From contig NZ_FPAU01000015.1 in NCBI RefSeq assembly GCF_900116535.1, positions 1-32,567 on the forward strand: 32,567 nucleotides of DNA, read 5' to 3'. The stretch is from Kosakonia arachidis (GTDB taxonomy: Bacteria > Pseudomonadota > Gammaproteobacteria > Enterobacterales > Enterobacteriaceae). Below the pieces are notes generated by a model. The model made no database searches. It was not told the origin of the DNA and was given only the letters and a program-made list of their open reading frames with translations. The translations under genes were made by a program, and so were the position numbers. Positions 13,824-23,165 of this stretch are shown here, in pieces. How positions within the stretch are numbered: the stretch's first letter is position 1; the number at the start of each line of letters is the position of its first letter.

Positions 13824-14129
13824 TCACTCCAGAAGCTTAAGGGCTTTTTCAAGCACGACATCGCCTTTCATCATGCCGTAATCCATCATGTCGATAACTG
13901 CTACTTTTTTCCCTAAAGGTTCCGCCTGCGCCTGCAGTTTTGCCTGCTCGTATTTCACTTGTGGTCCCAGCAACACGATATCCGCCGTTGCAATCTCATC
14001 CTTAAATTCCGCAACGGGAACCGCTTTGATAGAAACTTCGAGTCCTTTTTTCTGTGCTGCATCTTTCATCCGCTGCACCAGCATGCTGGTGGACATACCT
14101 GCAGCACAACATAAAACGATGTTTTTCAT
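13824..14129 (-). CDS. PTS EIIB component, lactose/cellobiose family
   Basis: This is a cytoplasmic EIIB of the Lac/Chb family, which takes phosphate from EIIA onto a Cys and delivers it to sugar bound by EIIC. The product is 101 residues, normal for a single-domain EIIB. The N-terminal P-loop motif LCCAAGMSTSMLV has Cys8 as the likely phosphorylated residue, by alignment with the ChbB motif CSAGMSTS. A second Cys at 7 is unusual but harmless in principle. It is the first gene of a two-gene operon with the EIIA gene at 13502-13819, preceded by a promoter and CRP site. The missing EIIC must be supplied from elsewhere, or the pair has another role. Confidence 0.9.
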   Translation of the reverse strand: MKNIVLCCAAGMSTSMLVQRMKDAAQKKGLEVSIKAVPVAEFKDEIATADIVLLGPQVKYEQAKLQAQAEPLGKKVAVIDMMDYGMMKGDVVLEKALKLLE

Positions 14130-14158
14130 AGTCAGCCTCGTGTTGATGGGATAGTTGA

Positions 14159-14187
14159 TAATTATCCAGCGCAGTTGAGATCAACAA
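14159..14187 (-). promoter_or_regulatory. Candidate promoter of the PTS EIIB-EIIA operon
   Basis: Reading on the minus strand, TTGTTG (14187-14182) and TAATTA (14164-14159) are separated by 17 bases. The predicted start is near 14152, about 22 bases before the EIIB start codon. The CRP-like site then lies about 60 bases upstream of the start, a standard class I distance, which supports the assignment. Confidence 0.55.
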
Positions 14188-14204
14188 CCGCTTTACCGTG
14201 ATTG

Positions 14205-14220
14205 TGTGTATAGCATCACA
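14205..14220 (-). promoter_or_regulatory. CRP-cAMP binding site upstream of the PTS operon
   Basis: On the minus strand the 16-mer TGTGATGCTATACACA matches the consensus TGTGA-N6-TCACA at 9 of 10 fixed positions. Its centre is about 60 bases upstream of the predicted transcription start. Catabolite activation is expected for PTS sugar genes, so context and motif agree. Confidence 0.7.
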
Positions 14221-14273
14221 AAGAAACCCGGGTTTACCTGAAACCGGTTACAACTGGTGCAGCGGTGCGCTCA

Positions 14274-14623
14274 TTAATTAGCATTCGCCAGTAGAATTCG
14301 GTTATTACCCTGCTGTTTGGCTTGATACAACGCTTCATCGACGTCGGTGACGAGCTGCTCCAGCGACTCCATATGCCACGCGCCAGGCCAGGTGCTGAAG
14401 GTAACAACCAGACTGCCTTCACACCAGACACGATTTGCTACGTTGCTTCGCCACTCTCCGAGGTAACTTTTTGAATTTTCGATATACGTCTCAGAAAAAA
14501 TCACTGCAAACTCTTCTACGCCGTAGCGATTATCACAAATACCGCGAAGATGCCGGTAAAGCTCACCAGAATGGGTGCAGTGAAAGAGAGTTGTCGGCTA
14601 TGAATTTTCATATCCTTGAGCAT
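14274..14623 (-). pseudogene. Decayed GGDEF (diguanylate cyclase) gene remnant
   Basis: The minus-strand frame from about 14520 down to 14274 encodes the C-terminal part of a GGDEF domain. It begins VEEFAVIFSE (the signature reads YGVEEF instead of GGEEF) and ends with the typical helix DVDEALYQAKQQGNNRI. That is about 80 residues, far short of the roughly 160 of a whole domain. Immediately upstream, in another frame, 14623-14516 encodes a 35-residue peptide with basic residues then a hydrophobic segment (APILVSFTGIFAVFVIIAT), like the membrane anchor of such enzymes. The simplest reading is an internal deletion joining the N- and C-terminal ends out of frame. Alternatively the GGDEF frame itself runs up to a stop near 14592. 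Either way it cannot make an active cyclase. Confidence 0.7.
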
Positions 14624-14944
14624 TAGCCACAAAAGTGGCAAATAAAGTATAGGGGACTCGAAGAAAGAAGCTGGCAGCCGTACGGAATGTTATCCGCCCG
14701 TCGTGTGACAAATTATATCCCCAGCAGGTGTCGTCAGGGCTAAATATCGTTCTCTATAGCCGCGATGGGTAATGCATATCAATATGCATGGTTTTTTATT
14801 CCGTCAGAGGGAAAACGGAGCGATATGAGGGGAGAGTAAAGCGATCGCTCCGGTCAGACAGTGAAGCTGACACAGACACTATGCAGGATCGGATGACGGT
14901 GTGCGACAGTCCGATCCTGATTTTATGCGGCGCGCCGTAAGGTT
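14624..14944. other. Non-coding interval downstream of thiH, with hairpins
   Basis: About 320 bp in which I see no gene on either strand. It contains a short AT-rich palindrome at 14772-14789 followed by GGTTTTTT (plus-strand terminator-like) and an inverted repeat at 14816-14852. A 9-bp inverted repeat, AGGATCGGA/TCCGATCCT, also lies at 14885-14918. The interval separates the pseudogene from the end of the thiamin operon and looks like an eroded accessory region. Confidence 0.5.
14812..14852 (-). terminator. Candidate terminator of the thiCEFSGH operon
   Basis: On the minus strand CGGAGCGAT (14852-14844) pairs perfectly with ATCGCTCCG (14824-14816) and is followed by TTTT. It lies 93 bases beyond the thiH stop codon. 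The loop is long (19 bases) and the T-run short, so efficiency is uncertain. Confidence 0.5.
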
Positions 14945-16099
14945 TTAACCTGTTATCAGCGTATTGCTGTTTTTTTGCGGCGAACGTCCCAGCCAGCTAT
15001 CCCAGTCTTTCCATACGGGTTGCAATCCGCTTGCAACTAATGCGTCGGCAACTTCTTGCGGGCGGCGTCCGTCGTGCGGGGAAAACTGCTCCAGTTCCGG
15101 ATGGTCATCGGCATAACCTCCAGGCTGTGTTTTAGAGAACGCGCTGACATTGTTGATGGCCAGTGGGATCACATGATCGCGGAAGCTCGGCGATTCGCGC
15201 GTCGAGAGTGACAGTTCTACATCCGGTGCCAGAAGACGGAAAGCGCAAATGGTTTGTACCAGTTGATGCTCATCCATCAGTGATGCGGGTTCAATGCCGC
15301 CAGCACACGGGCGCAGGCGTGGGAAAGAGACGGAAAAGCGGCTTTGCCAGTAGTGCTGCTGCAACCATAGCAGGTGTTCCGCCACCATATAACAATCCAC
15401 GCGCCAGCTGTCAGAAAGCCCCATCAGCGCACCGAGGCCGATTTTGTCGATCCCGGCGCGGCCAAGTCTGTCTGGCGTTTCCAGGCGCCAGAAAAAATCC
15501 TGCTTCTTGCCCCGCAGGTGGTGCCGGCCATACTGGGCTTCGTGATAAGTCTCCTGGTAGACCATTACGCCATCCAGCCCAAGGGTTTTCAGCTCGGCAT
15601 ACTCTTCTACTGAGAGCGGTTGTACTTCCATCTGCAATGAGGCGAACTGGCGGCGAATGTCGGGTAAATGGCGACGAAAATAGTCCATTCCCACTTTGCC
15701 CTGATGCTCGCCGGTTACCAGCAGAAGATGTTCAAAGCCCAGATCGCGCAAGGCTGCACATTCGCGAGCAATCTCATGTTCATCCAGCGTCTTGCGTTTC
15801 AGATGGTTACTCATCGAAAAGCCGCAGTAGGTGCAGTCATTGGCACAGAGGTTCGACAAATACAGCGGAACATAAAAGCTGACTGTGTTACCAAACCGCT
15901 GTCGGGTTAGCCGTTGCGCACGCTGCGCCATGGCTTCAAGAAAACCGCTGGCAGCCGGGGAGAGCAGCGCCATCATATCGTCGCGCGTCGGTTGCCTTGC
16001 GTTCAGCGCTCGTTCAACATCGGCTGCGGTTTTACTGTGGATACGCAGACCAATATCGTCCCAGTCGAGTTGCCGCCAGTAATCGCTAAAGGTGCTCAT
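14945..16099 (-). CDS. thiH: 2-iminoacetate synthase ThiH (radical SAM tyrosine lyase)
   Basis: ThiH is a radical SAM enzyme that cleaves tyrosine to dehydroglycine (2-iminoacetate) and p-cresol. It supplies the C2-N unit for the thiazole ring of thiamin, working with ThiG and ThiS-thiocarboxylate. The product is 384 residues, a few longer than the 377 of E. coli because of a different C-terminal tail after SWLGRSPQ. The radical SAM cluster motif is CANDCTYC with Cys85, Cys89 and Cys92. The start overlaps the thiG stop by 4 bases (ATGA), the last junction of the operon. The host therefore makes the thiazole precursor from tyrosine rather than by the ThiO glycine-oxidase route. Confidence 0.97.
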   Translation of the reverse strand: MSTFSDYWRQLDWDDIGLRIHSKTAADVERALNARQPTRDDMMALLSPAASGFLEAMAQRAQRLTRQRFGNTVSFYVPLYLSNLCANDCTYCGFSMSNHLKRKTLDEHEIARECAALRDLGFEHLLLVTGEHQGKVGMDYFRRHLPDIRRQFASLQMEVQPLSVEEYAELKTLGLDGVMVYQETYHEAQYGRHHLRGKKQDFFWRLETPDRLGRAGIDKIGLGALMGLSDSWRVDCYMVAEHLLWLQQHYWQSRFSVSFPRLRPCAGGIEPASLMDEHQLVQTICAFRLLAPDVELSLSTRESPSFRDHVIPLAINNVSAFSKTQPGGYADDHPELEQFSPHDGRRPQEVADALVASGLQPVWKDWDSWLGRSPQKNSNTLITG

Positions 16100-16866
16100 A
16101 AGGTGGCCTCCAGAAAACCGGTCAGCGGGCTGGTGGCCGCCGCAAAACGTTGGCGCGCACCCGGTACGGCCTGACGCGCCAGCGCGCCGGCTTCTACTGC
16201 CAGACGAAAAGCGCGCGCCATGGTGACCGGATCGTCGGCGACGGCAATAGCGGTATTCACCAGCACGGCATCTGCACCTATCTCCAGCGCTTGTGTAGCA
16301 TGGCTGGGCGTACCAATACCGGCGTCAACCACCACCGGGACATTTGCCTGCTCAATGATAATCTCCAGCATGGCGCGGGTTTCCAATCCCTGGTTTGAAC
16401 CAATCGGCGCACCCAGCGGCATAACCGCCGCGCAGCCGACCTCTTCCAGTCGTTTACACAGCACCGGATCGGCACCGCAGTAGGGCAGCACCACAAAACC
16501 CTGCTGCACCAGCTTTTCTGCCGCGCGCAGGGTTTCGATCGGATCTGGCAACAGCCAGCGGGCATCCGGGTGTATTTCCAGCTTTAACCAGTGAGTTCCC
16601 AATGCTTCACGCGCCAGCTGTGCGGCAAAAATGGCATCCTCAGCATTCTTTGCCCCGGATGTGTTCGGCAGTAGCGTGACGCCTGCATCACGCAGCGGTT
16701 GCAGGATGCCATCGCTTTGTTTACGTAGATCCACGCGTTTCATGGCCAGCGTGACCAATTCGCTGCCGGAGGCGCGGATTGCGTCGATCATCAGTTGCGG
16801 TGAGGCAAATTTACCGGTGCCGGTAAACAGCCGTGAGGTAAACGTTTTATCTGCAATACGTAACAT
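16096..16866 (-). CDS. thiG: Thiazole synthase ThiG
   Basis: ThiG joins 1-deoxy-xylulose 5-phosphate, dehydroglycine and sulfur from ThiS-thiocarboxylate into the thiazole phosphate moiety of thiamin. The product is 256 residues with the start MLRIADKTF, the E. coli length; upstream in-frame codons would intrude into thiS. The (beta-alpha)8 barrel lysine that forms the imine with the substrate is Lys95 in the segment [14 protein letters not shown]. The phosphate-binding region [12 protein letters not shown] is intact. It lies one base after the thiS stop and overlaps thiH by 4 bases. Confidence 0.97.
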   Translation of the reverse strand: MLRIADKTFTSRLFTGTGKFASPQLMIDAIRASGSELVTLAMKRVDLRKQSDGILQPLRDAGVTLLPNTSGAKNAEDAIFAAQLAREALGTHWLKLEIHPDARWLLPDPIETLRAAEKLVQQGFVVLPYCGADPVLCKRLEEVGCAAVMPLGAPIGSNQGLETRAMLEIIIEQANVPVVVDAGIGTPSHATQALEIGADAVLVNTAIAVADDPVTMARAFRLAVEAGALARQAVPGARQRFAAATSPLTGFLEATL

Positions 16867-16867
16867 C

Positions 16868-17068
16868 TCAACCCCCTGCGATAACCTGAAAAAGCAGGAT
16901 CTCATCGCCGTCCTGCACAAGATGATAGTCCCAGCGCTCGCGCGGCAGGATCTGTTGATTCACCGCCAGCGCGGCACCGGGTTTTAGCTGATTGATTTGC
17001 TGCAATAGCGCAGCAACGGAAATCCCGGACGTACACTGCATTTGCTCATCATTGAAGCGTATTTGCAT
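16868..17068 (-). CDS. thiS: Sulfur carrier protein ThiS
   Basis: ThiS is a ubiquitin-fold protein whose C-terminus is adenylated by ThiF and converted to a thiocarboxylate, the sulfur donor for thiazole. The product is 66 residues and starts MQIRFNDEQ. It ends with the obligatory Gly-Gly (VIAGG). The start codon lies inside the 3' end of thiF (20-base overlap), a translational-coupling arrangement. The annotated start matches the E. coli protein; longer in-frame extensions fall entirely within thiF. Confidence 0.96.
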   Translation of the reverse strand: MQIRFNDEQMQCTSGISVAALLQQINQLKPGAALAVNQQILPRERWDYHLVQDGDEILLFQVIAGG

Positions 17069-17807
17069 GCCGCCCTCCGCATACCGGGCACCCCTGTGCG
17101 CGATGCAATGCCAGCGTGCGCCAGAGATTGGTACGGGCATCAAATAGCCGTAACTCGCCGCTGGTGGTGCTGATGCCGCTTAATAATTTGATGGCCTCCA
17201 GCGCCTGCATGGCACCCATGATGCCGACCACCGGGCCAATAATGCCCGCCGTACGGCAGTTGCGTTCTGGTTCGTTTTCATCGGGCCACAGGCAGCGATA
17301 ACAGCCCTGTTGCCAGGGGGGCATCAGCACCATCATCTGTCCGCCAAAGCCAACCGCACTGGCGCTGATCAACGGTGTTTCCTGCGCCACGCAGGCGGCA
17401 TTAATCGCCTGGCGAGTGGTCATATTGTCGCTGCAATCGAGTACTACATCGGCCTGCGCGACCTGCTGTTGTAACGCTTCACCGCTGAGCCTCTGCTGAA
17501 GGGGAATCAGTTCGATATCCGGGTTAAGCTGGTGTAAGCGTTGCGCGGTGACGCCTGCTTTCGGTTGGTTGATATCGTCTGTGGTGAATAGGATCTGCCG
17601 TTGCAGGTTACTCAGGTGTACCGCGTCATCATCGGCCAGTGCCAGCGAGCCGATTCCCGCGCCAGCAAGGTAAACCGCAGCGGGTGCGCCAAGACCACCG
17701 AGACCAACAATCAACACCCGGCTGGCGAGCAGCTTTTGCTGGCCGACAACAGCGATATCTTCCAGCAGGATCTGACGGCTGTAGCGCATAAAATCGCGAT
17801 CATTCAT
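17049..17807 (-). CDS. thiF: ThiS adenylyltransferase ThiF
   Basis: ThiF is an E1-like enzyme that adenylates the C-terminal glycine of ThiS before sulfur transfer. The product is 252 residues, close to the 251 of E. coli, starting [12 protein letters not shown]. The nucleotide-binding loop GLGGLG is at residues 35-40. The zinc-binding cysteines are Cys169, Cys172, Cys240 and Cys243, with the conserved Cys184 in NCRTAG. It overlaps thiE upstream by 8 bases and thiS downstream by 20 bases. Confidence 0.96.
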   Translation of the reverse strand: MNDRDFMRYSRQILLEDIAVVGQQKLLASRVLIVGLGGLGAPAAVYLAGAGIGSLALADDDAVHLSNLQRQILFTTDDINQPKAGVTAQRLHQLNPDIELIPLQQRLSGEALQQQVAQADVVLDCSDNMTTRQAINAACVAQETPLISASAVGFGGQMMVLMPPWQQGCYRCLWPDENEPERNCRTAGIIGPVVGIMGAMQALEAIKLLSGISTTSGELRLFDARTNLWRTLALHRAQGCPVCGGRHANTLQ

Positions 17808-18434
17808 TACCCACCCCCGCAAGCGCCAGTAACTGTCTGGTGGCCAGCCGCCAGTCAGCGGCCTGGGTGATTGCGCTGACTACTGCGATGCTGCCAACGC
17901 CCGTCGCCAGTACCTCGGGTGCGCGCGCCAGACTGATACCGCCTATTGCTACGGTAGGGTAATCGGCCAGCCGTGCAATATGTCGCGCCAATTGTTCCAG
18001 CCCCTGCGGTGCGGAAGGCATCTGTTTGGTTTGAGTGGGGAAAACATGGCCCAGTGCGATATAAGACGGACGCGCTGCCAGTGCCACGTCGATCTCCATA
18101 TCGTCATGGGTCGAAACGCCAAGACGCAAACCTGCCGCGCGAATCGCGCTGAGATCCGTGGTTTTCAGATCTTCCTGACCGAGATGAACGCCGTAGGCCT
18201 GGTGTTTGATCACCAGACGCCAATAGTCATTGATAAACAGCCGCGCATGGTAGCGACGGCCAAGCGCAATGGCGGCAATGACATCCTCTTCGACCTCGTC
18301 ATCACGTTTATCTTTGATGCGTAATTGCAGGGTGCGTACTCCGGCATCCAGCAGTCGGGCCAGCCACTCGACGCTGTCGACTACCGGATAAAGCCCCAGA
18401 CAGAAAGGAACCGGCGGGAAATCAGGCTGGTACA

Positions 18435-18435
<1 letters not shown>
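17800..18435 (-). CDS. thiE: Thiamin phosphate synthase ThiE
   Basis: ThiE couples hydroxymethylpyrimidine pyrophosphate to thiazole phosphate, giving thiamin phosphate. The product is 211 residues, the E. coli length. It is a TIM barrel with the pyrophosphate-binding segment LQLRIKDK near residue 36, GVHLGQEDL in the middle, and the thiazole-phosphate loop [20 protein letters not shown] near 146-165. Its ATG overlaps the thiC stop codon (shared base at 18435), so translation of the two is probably coupled. Confidence 0.97.
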
Positions 18436-20333
<1,898 letters not shown>

Positions 20334-20373
20334 TCATTCCATAATTATGAGATGGCTTGTCAGACGACGGATG

Positions 20374-20425
20374 GAGTAATGGCAGCAAACCGCCCGTGAG
20401 GGTGGCCGTTGTGAATGGATTACTC
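20374..20425 (-). promoter_or_regulatory. Candidate expression-platform hairpin of the thiC riboswitch
   Basis: On the minus strand GAGTAAT (20425-20419) directly continues the 3' strand of riboswitch helix P1. It is perfectly complementary to ATTACTC (20380-20374) located 44 bases upstream of the thiC start. Its formation would compete at the P1 boundary. This is inferred from complementarity alone. Confidence 0.4.
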
Positions 20426-20637
20426 TTGTTCCCTTCGCAGGTCTTAACCCGATCAGGTTCCGCGGATCCCGAATTAACGGTCTCAGCCTTTTTACACTTC
20501 ATCTTTCGCACTGTGTCTGTGTTGGCTGCATCTGTTCACCCCGGTCACTTACTTGATGTAAGCTCCCGGGGATTCACAGATTTGCCGCCTTGACACAGAA
20601 CAAAAGCTTTTGTGTAAAACAGTGGCACTCCGACAAG
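20425..20637 (-). promoter_or_regulatory. TPP riboswitch (THI element) of the thiC operon, with expanded P3 arm
   Basis: This element senses thiamin pyrophosphate in the mRNA leader and switches off thiC expression. All conserved parts are visible on the minus strand: P1 strands CTTGT (20637-20633) and ACAAG (20429-20425), the 5' core GGAGTGCC, and the pyrimidine-binding core GGCTGAGACC. The pyrophosphate-binding arm follows, with GGGATCCGCGGAACCTGATC, then the closing ACCTGCGAAGGGA. The total is 213 bases instead of about 83 because a 130-bp ERIC repeat occupies the P3 loop. Without it the P3 would be GCC-ACTGA-GGC, a normal short stem-loop. Control is probably at translation initiation, as known for thiC in enterobacteria. 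Confidence 0.93.
20490..20619. repeat. ERIC element (enterobacterial repetitive intergenic consensus) inside the riboswitch
   Basis: This is a 130-bp imperfect palindrome bounded by TTTTACAC (20490-20497) and GTGTAAAA (20612-20619). The centre carries the two diagnostic ERIC arms. Bases 20556-20577 match the ERIC1R primer sequence at 21 of 22 positions, and the complement of 20533-20554 matches the ERIC2 primer sequence at 19 of 22. The length fits the roughly 127-bp consensus. ERIC elements are non-coding, normally sit between genes, and fold into a long hairpin in RNA. I see no clear TA duplication at the borders. Confidence 0.92.
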
Positions 20638-20660
20638 AAAAACCCCGTCCGAAAACGGGG
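20638..20660 (-). terminator. rsd Rho-independent terminator
   Basis: On the minus strand CCCCGT-TTTCGG-ACGGGG is followed by TTTTT (20642-20638). It lies 36 bases past the rsd stop, and its T-run is directly adjacent to the first base of riboswitch helix P1. Confidence 0.85.
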
Positions 20661-20666
20661 GACTGC

Positions 20667-20695
20667 ATTTTAAACTACGCGTTAATACTTAAGAA
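20667..20695 (-). promoter_or_regulatory. Candidate thiC promoter at the end of rsd
   Basis: On the minus strand TTCTTA (20695-20690) and TAAAAT (20672-20667) have a 17-base spacer. The predicted start is near 20660, the first base of the rsd terminator hairpin. It is the best match I find upstream of the riboswitch but is a modest -35. Confidence 0.4.
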
Positions 20696-20696
20696 C

Positions 20697-21200
20697 TCAA
20701 GCGGGGCGTGCCATTCCACTTTCGTCATTGGCGCTCTCGTTGAGGTTGTTATCAAATGCCAGCACAATCAACTTGTCTTCCAGCATAAAGCGGGCGGCAA
20801 GCGCTTCACCGATATCTGATAGTGCCTGTTGGAACTCCAGACAGTTGTCGTCACTGATGGCGTTTTCCAGGCTGGAGTCATAGTAATTCATGAGTTCCAC
20901 GGTGTTGGCTTCGAGTTGCGGATAAAGTTGCGTGGCGGCGAAAAGTGGGTTGGTGCCTTCCATTTCGCTGATGATACGTTCATAAATATTGAAATGTCCG
21001 GCGGAGAGGTAGTCCACGAGGTTGTGACAAAAATCGTCCAGCGCTTTTTCATTGAGCTGCATGTACGATCCTTTGCCAGGTTTAATGCCAACCAGATTGT
21101 AGTAAGAAACAAGAAGCTGCTTACGAACAAGTAGCCAGTGGCCGACAAGTTTGTTACTTCCTCCAACGCGCTCTGTCAGATTTTCTAACTGGTTCAGCAT
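20697..21200 (-). CDS. rsd: Anti-sigma-70 factor Rsd
   Basis: Rsd binds the RNA polymerase sigma factor RpoD in stationary phase and sequesters it, favouring alternative sigma factors. It also stimulates SpoT in E. coli. The product is 167 residues against 158 in E. coli. The first 145 or so align well (MLNQLENLTERV, PQLEANT, ISDDNCLEFQQALSDIGEAL), and the extra length is a divergent polar tail rich in Asn, Ser and Asp. The start codon is well conserved. It is divergent from nudC with a 79-bp AT-rich gap and ends just before the thiC leader. Confidence 0.93.
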   Translation of the reverse strand: MLNQLENLTERVGGSNKLVGHWLLVRKQLLVSYYNLVGIKPGKGSYMQLNEKALDDFCHNLVDYLSAGHFNIYERIISEMEGTNPLFAATQLYPQLEANTVELMNYYDSSLENAISDDNCLEFQQALSDIGEALAARFMLEDKLIVLAFDNNLNESANDESGMARPA

Positions 21201-21279
21201 AAATGGCTCCGCAAATATGTAAGTTCATAAAAATGTAATAATAATGTTAATAACATGCCAGTGAAGCTAAGGTAGTGCA
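21201..21279. promoter_or_regulatory. rsd/nudC divergent promoter region
   Basis: A 79-bp, very AT-rich gap between divergent starts, holding the promoters of rsd (minus) and nudC (plus). Several AT-rich hexamers (for example around 21225-21250) could be -10 elements, but I cannot single one out. Confidence 0.4.
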
Positions 21280-22053
21280 ATGGTACGTATTATTGAAGCA
21301 TCTGATCGTGGCTGGTGGATCGTGAGCCATGAACAAAAATTATGGTTGCCCGGTGGAGAATTACCACATGGTAAGCCAGGAAATTTCGAACTTGTGGGCC
21401 AAAGTGCGCTTCACATTGGGGAATGGCAGGGCGAACCGGTGTGGATGGTTCGTCAGAATCGTCGACATGATATGGGCTCCGTGCGACTGCTGATCGATCA
21501 GGATGTCGGTCTTTTCCAGTTAGCCGGGCGCGGCGTGCAACTGGCCGAGTTTTACCGCTCGCATCAGTTTTGCGGTTATTGTGGGCACACTATGCACCCG
21601 AGCAAAACCGAGTGGGCGATGCTCTGCGACCACTGCCGGGAGCGTTATTATCCGCAAATTGCCCCCTGCATTATTGTCGCGATTCGCCGCGACGACAGCA
21701 TTCTGCTCGCGCAACATACCCGTCACCGCAATGGCATCTACACTGTGCTTGCTGGGTTTGTTGAAGTAGGCGAAACGCTGGAGCAGGCGGTAGCGCGTGA
21801 AGTGATGGAAGAGAGCGGCATCAAGGTGAAGAATCTGCGCTATGTCACCTCACAGCCATGGCCCTTCCCGCAATCGCTGATGACGGCCTTTATGGCGGAG
21901 TATGACAGTGGTGAAATTCATATTGATCCGAAAGAACTGTTAGATGCGGGCTGGTATCGCTATGACGCCTTGCCGCTACTGCCGCCACCGGGCACAGTGG
22001 CGCGTCGCCTGATTGAAGACACCGTGGCGATGTGTCGGGCAGACGATCAATGA
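21280..22053 (+). CDS. nudC: NADH pyrophosphatase / RNA deNADding enzyme NudC
   Basis: NudC hydrolyses NADH and removes NAD caps from the 5' end of RNAs. The product is 257 residues, the E. coli length. The zinc ribbon uses Cys98, Cys101, Cys116 and Cys119 (CGYCG ... CDHC). The Nudix box at 159-181 ([20 protein letters not shown] then SGI) fits GX5EX7REUXEEXGU exactly, with the metal-binding glutamates present. The NADH-specific SQPWPFPQS motif follows at about 192-200. It is the first gene of a plus-strand run with hemE, which begins 38 bases downstream. Confidence 0.97.
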   Translation: MVRIIEASDRGWWIVSHEQKLWLPGGELPHGKPGNFELVGQSALHIGEWQGEPVWMVRQNRRHDMGSVRLLIDQDVGLFQLAGRGVQLAEFYRSHQFCGYCGHTMHPSKTEWAMLCDHCRERYYPQIAPCIIVAIRRDDSILLAQHTRHRNGIYTVLAGFVEVGETLEQAVAREVMEESGIKVKNLRYVTSQPWPFPQSLMTAFMAEYDSGEIHIDPKELLDAGWYRYDALPLLPPPGTVARRLIEDTVAMCRADDQ

Positions 22054-22091
22054 CGTGATACAATTACGGTCTGACGCTTAAGGAACTGAAA

Positions 22092-23156
22092 ATGACCGAA
22101 CTGAAAAACGATCGTTACCTGCGCGCGCTCCAGCGCCAGCCCGTAGATATGACGCCAGTATGGATGATGCGCCAGGCTGGCCGCTATTTGCCGGAGTACA
22201 AAGCGACGCGTGCGCAAGCAGGCGACTTTATGTCGTTGTGCAAAAACGCTGAGCTGGCCTGTGAAGTGACGCTTCAACCGTTGCGCCGTTACCAGCTTGA
22301 TGCGGCGATCCTTTTCTCGGACATTCTCACCGTGCCGGACGCGATGGGGCTAGGCCTCTATTTTGAAGCCGGGGAAGGGCCGCGCTTCACGTCGCCCATC
22401 ACCAGCAAAGCTGATGTGGATAAGCTGCCGATACCGGACCCGGAAAACGAATTGGGTTATGTGATGAACGCGGTGCGCACGATTCGCCGCGAACTGAAAG
22501 GCGAAGTGCCATTGATTGGCTTCTCCGGCAGCCCATGGACGCTAGCGACCTATATGGTGGAAGGTGGCAGCAGTAAAGCGTTCACCGTGATCAAAAAAAT
22601 GATGTACGCCGAGCCTCATACGCTGCACGCCCTGCTCGATAAGCTGGCGCAGAGCGTCACGCTGTATCTGAACGCGCAGATCCGCGCTGGCGCGCAATCA
22701 GTGATGATTTTTGATACCTGGGGCGGCGTGCTGACCGGACGCGATTATCAGCAGTTCTCGCTCTATTACATGCATAAAATCGTTGATGGCCTGCTGCGTG
22801 AAAACGAAGGGCGTCGTGTGCCGATAACACTGTTCACCAAAGGTGGTGGGCAGTGGCTGGAAGCGATGGCTGAAACCGGCTGTGATGCGCTGGGCCTGGA
22901 CTGGACCACCGATATCGCCGATGCGCGTCGTCGCGTGGGCCATAAAGTCGCTCTGCAAGGCAACATGGATCCTTCCATGCTGTATGCGCCGCACGCGCGT
23001 ATCGAAGAGGAAGTGGCCACCATTTTGGCGGGCTTTGGCAAAGGCGAAGGCCACGTGTTTAACCTCGGTCACGGGATCCATCAGGATGTCGCGCCGGAAC
23101 ATGCAGGAGTCTTTGTCGAGGCGGTACACCGTCTGTCGGCCGCCTGGCATCAGTAA
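22092..23156 (+). CDS. hemE: Uroporphyrinogen decarboxylase HemE
   Basis: HemE removes four carboxyl groups from uroporphyrinogen III to give coproporphyrinogen III in haem synthesis, without a cofactor. The product is 354 residues, the E. coli length. The N-terminal signature [15 protein letters not shown] holds the substrate-binding arginines, and the catalytic Asp lies in [13 protein letters not shown]. The second signature [16 protein letters not shown] is intact. AAGGA precedes the ATG. The nfi gene follows after 9 bases. Confidence 0.97.
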   Translation: MTELKNDRYLRALQRQPVDMTPVWMMRQAGRYLPEYKATRAQAGDFMSLCKNAELACEVTLQPLRRYQLDAAILFSDILTVPDAMGLGLYFEAGEGPRFTSPITSKADVDKLPIPDPENELGYVMNAVRTIRRELKGEVPLIGFSGSPWTLATYMVEGGSSKAFTVIKKMMYAEPHTLHALLDKLAQSVTLYLNAQIRAGAQSVMIFDTWGGVLTGRDYQQFSLYYMHKIVDGLLRENEGRRVPITLFTKGGGQWLEAMAETGCDALGLDWTTDIADARRRVGHKVALQGNMDPSMLYAPHARIEEEVATILAGFGKGEGHVFNLGHGIHQDVAPEHAGVFVEAVHRLSAAWHQ

Positions 23157-23165
23157 GGAGGAGGT

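Noticed and set aside
14516-14592. Reading the GGDEF remnant upstream as GELYRHLRGICDNRYGVEEF, an apparently continuous domain.
   Set aside because: Not fully excluded, but the spacing between the GD-like and GGEEF-like motifs would be about ten residues too short and a stop lies just upstream. The overlapping frame encodes a much more plausible membrane anchor.
20430-20640. The palindromic leader of thiC considered as a CRISPR or as two tandem riboswitches.
   Set aside because: Only one set of aptamer core motifs exists, and the palindrome matches the ERIC diagnostic arms; there are no regularly spaced repeats anywhere in the window.
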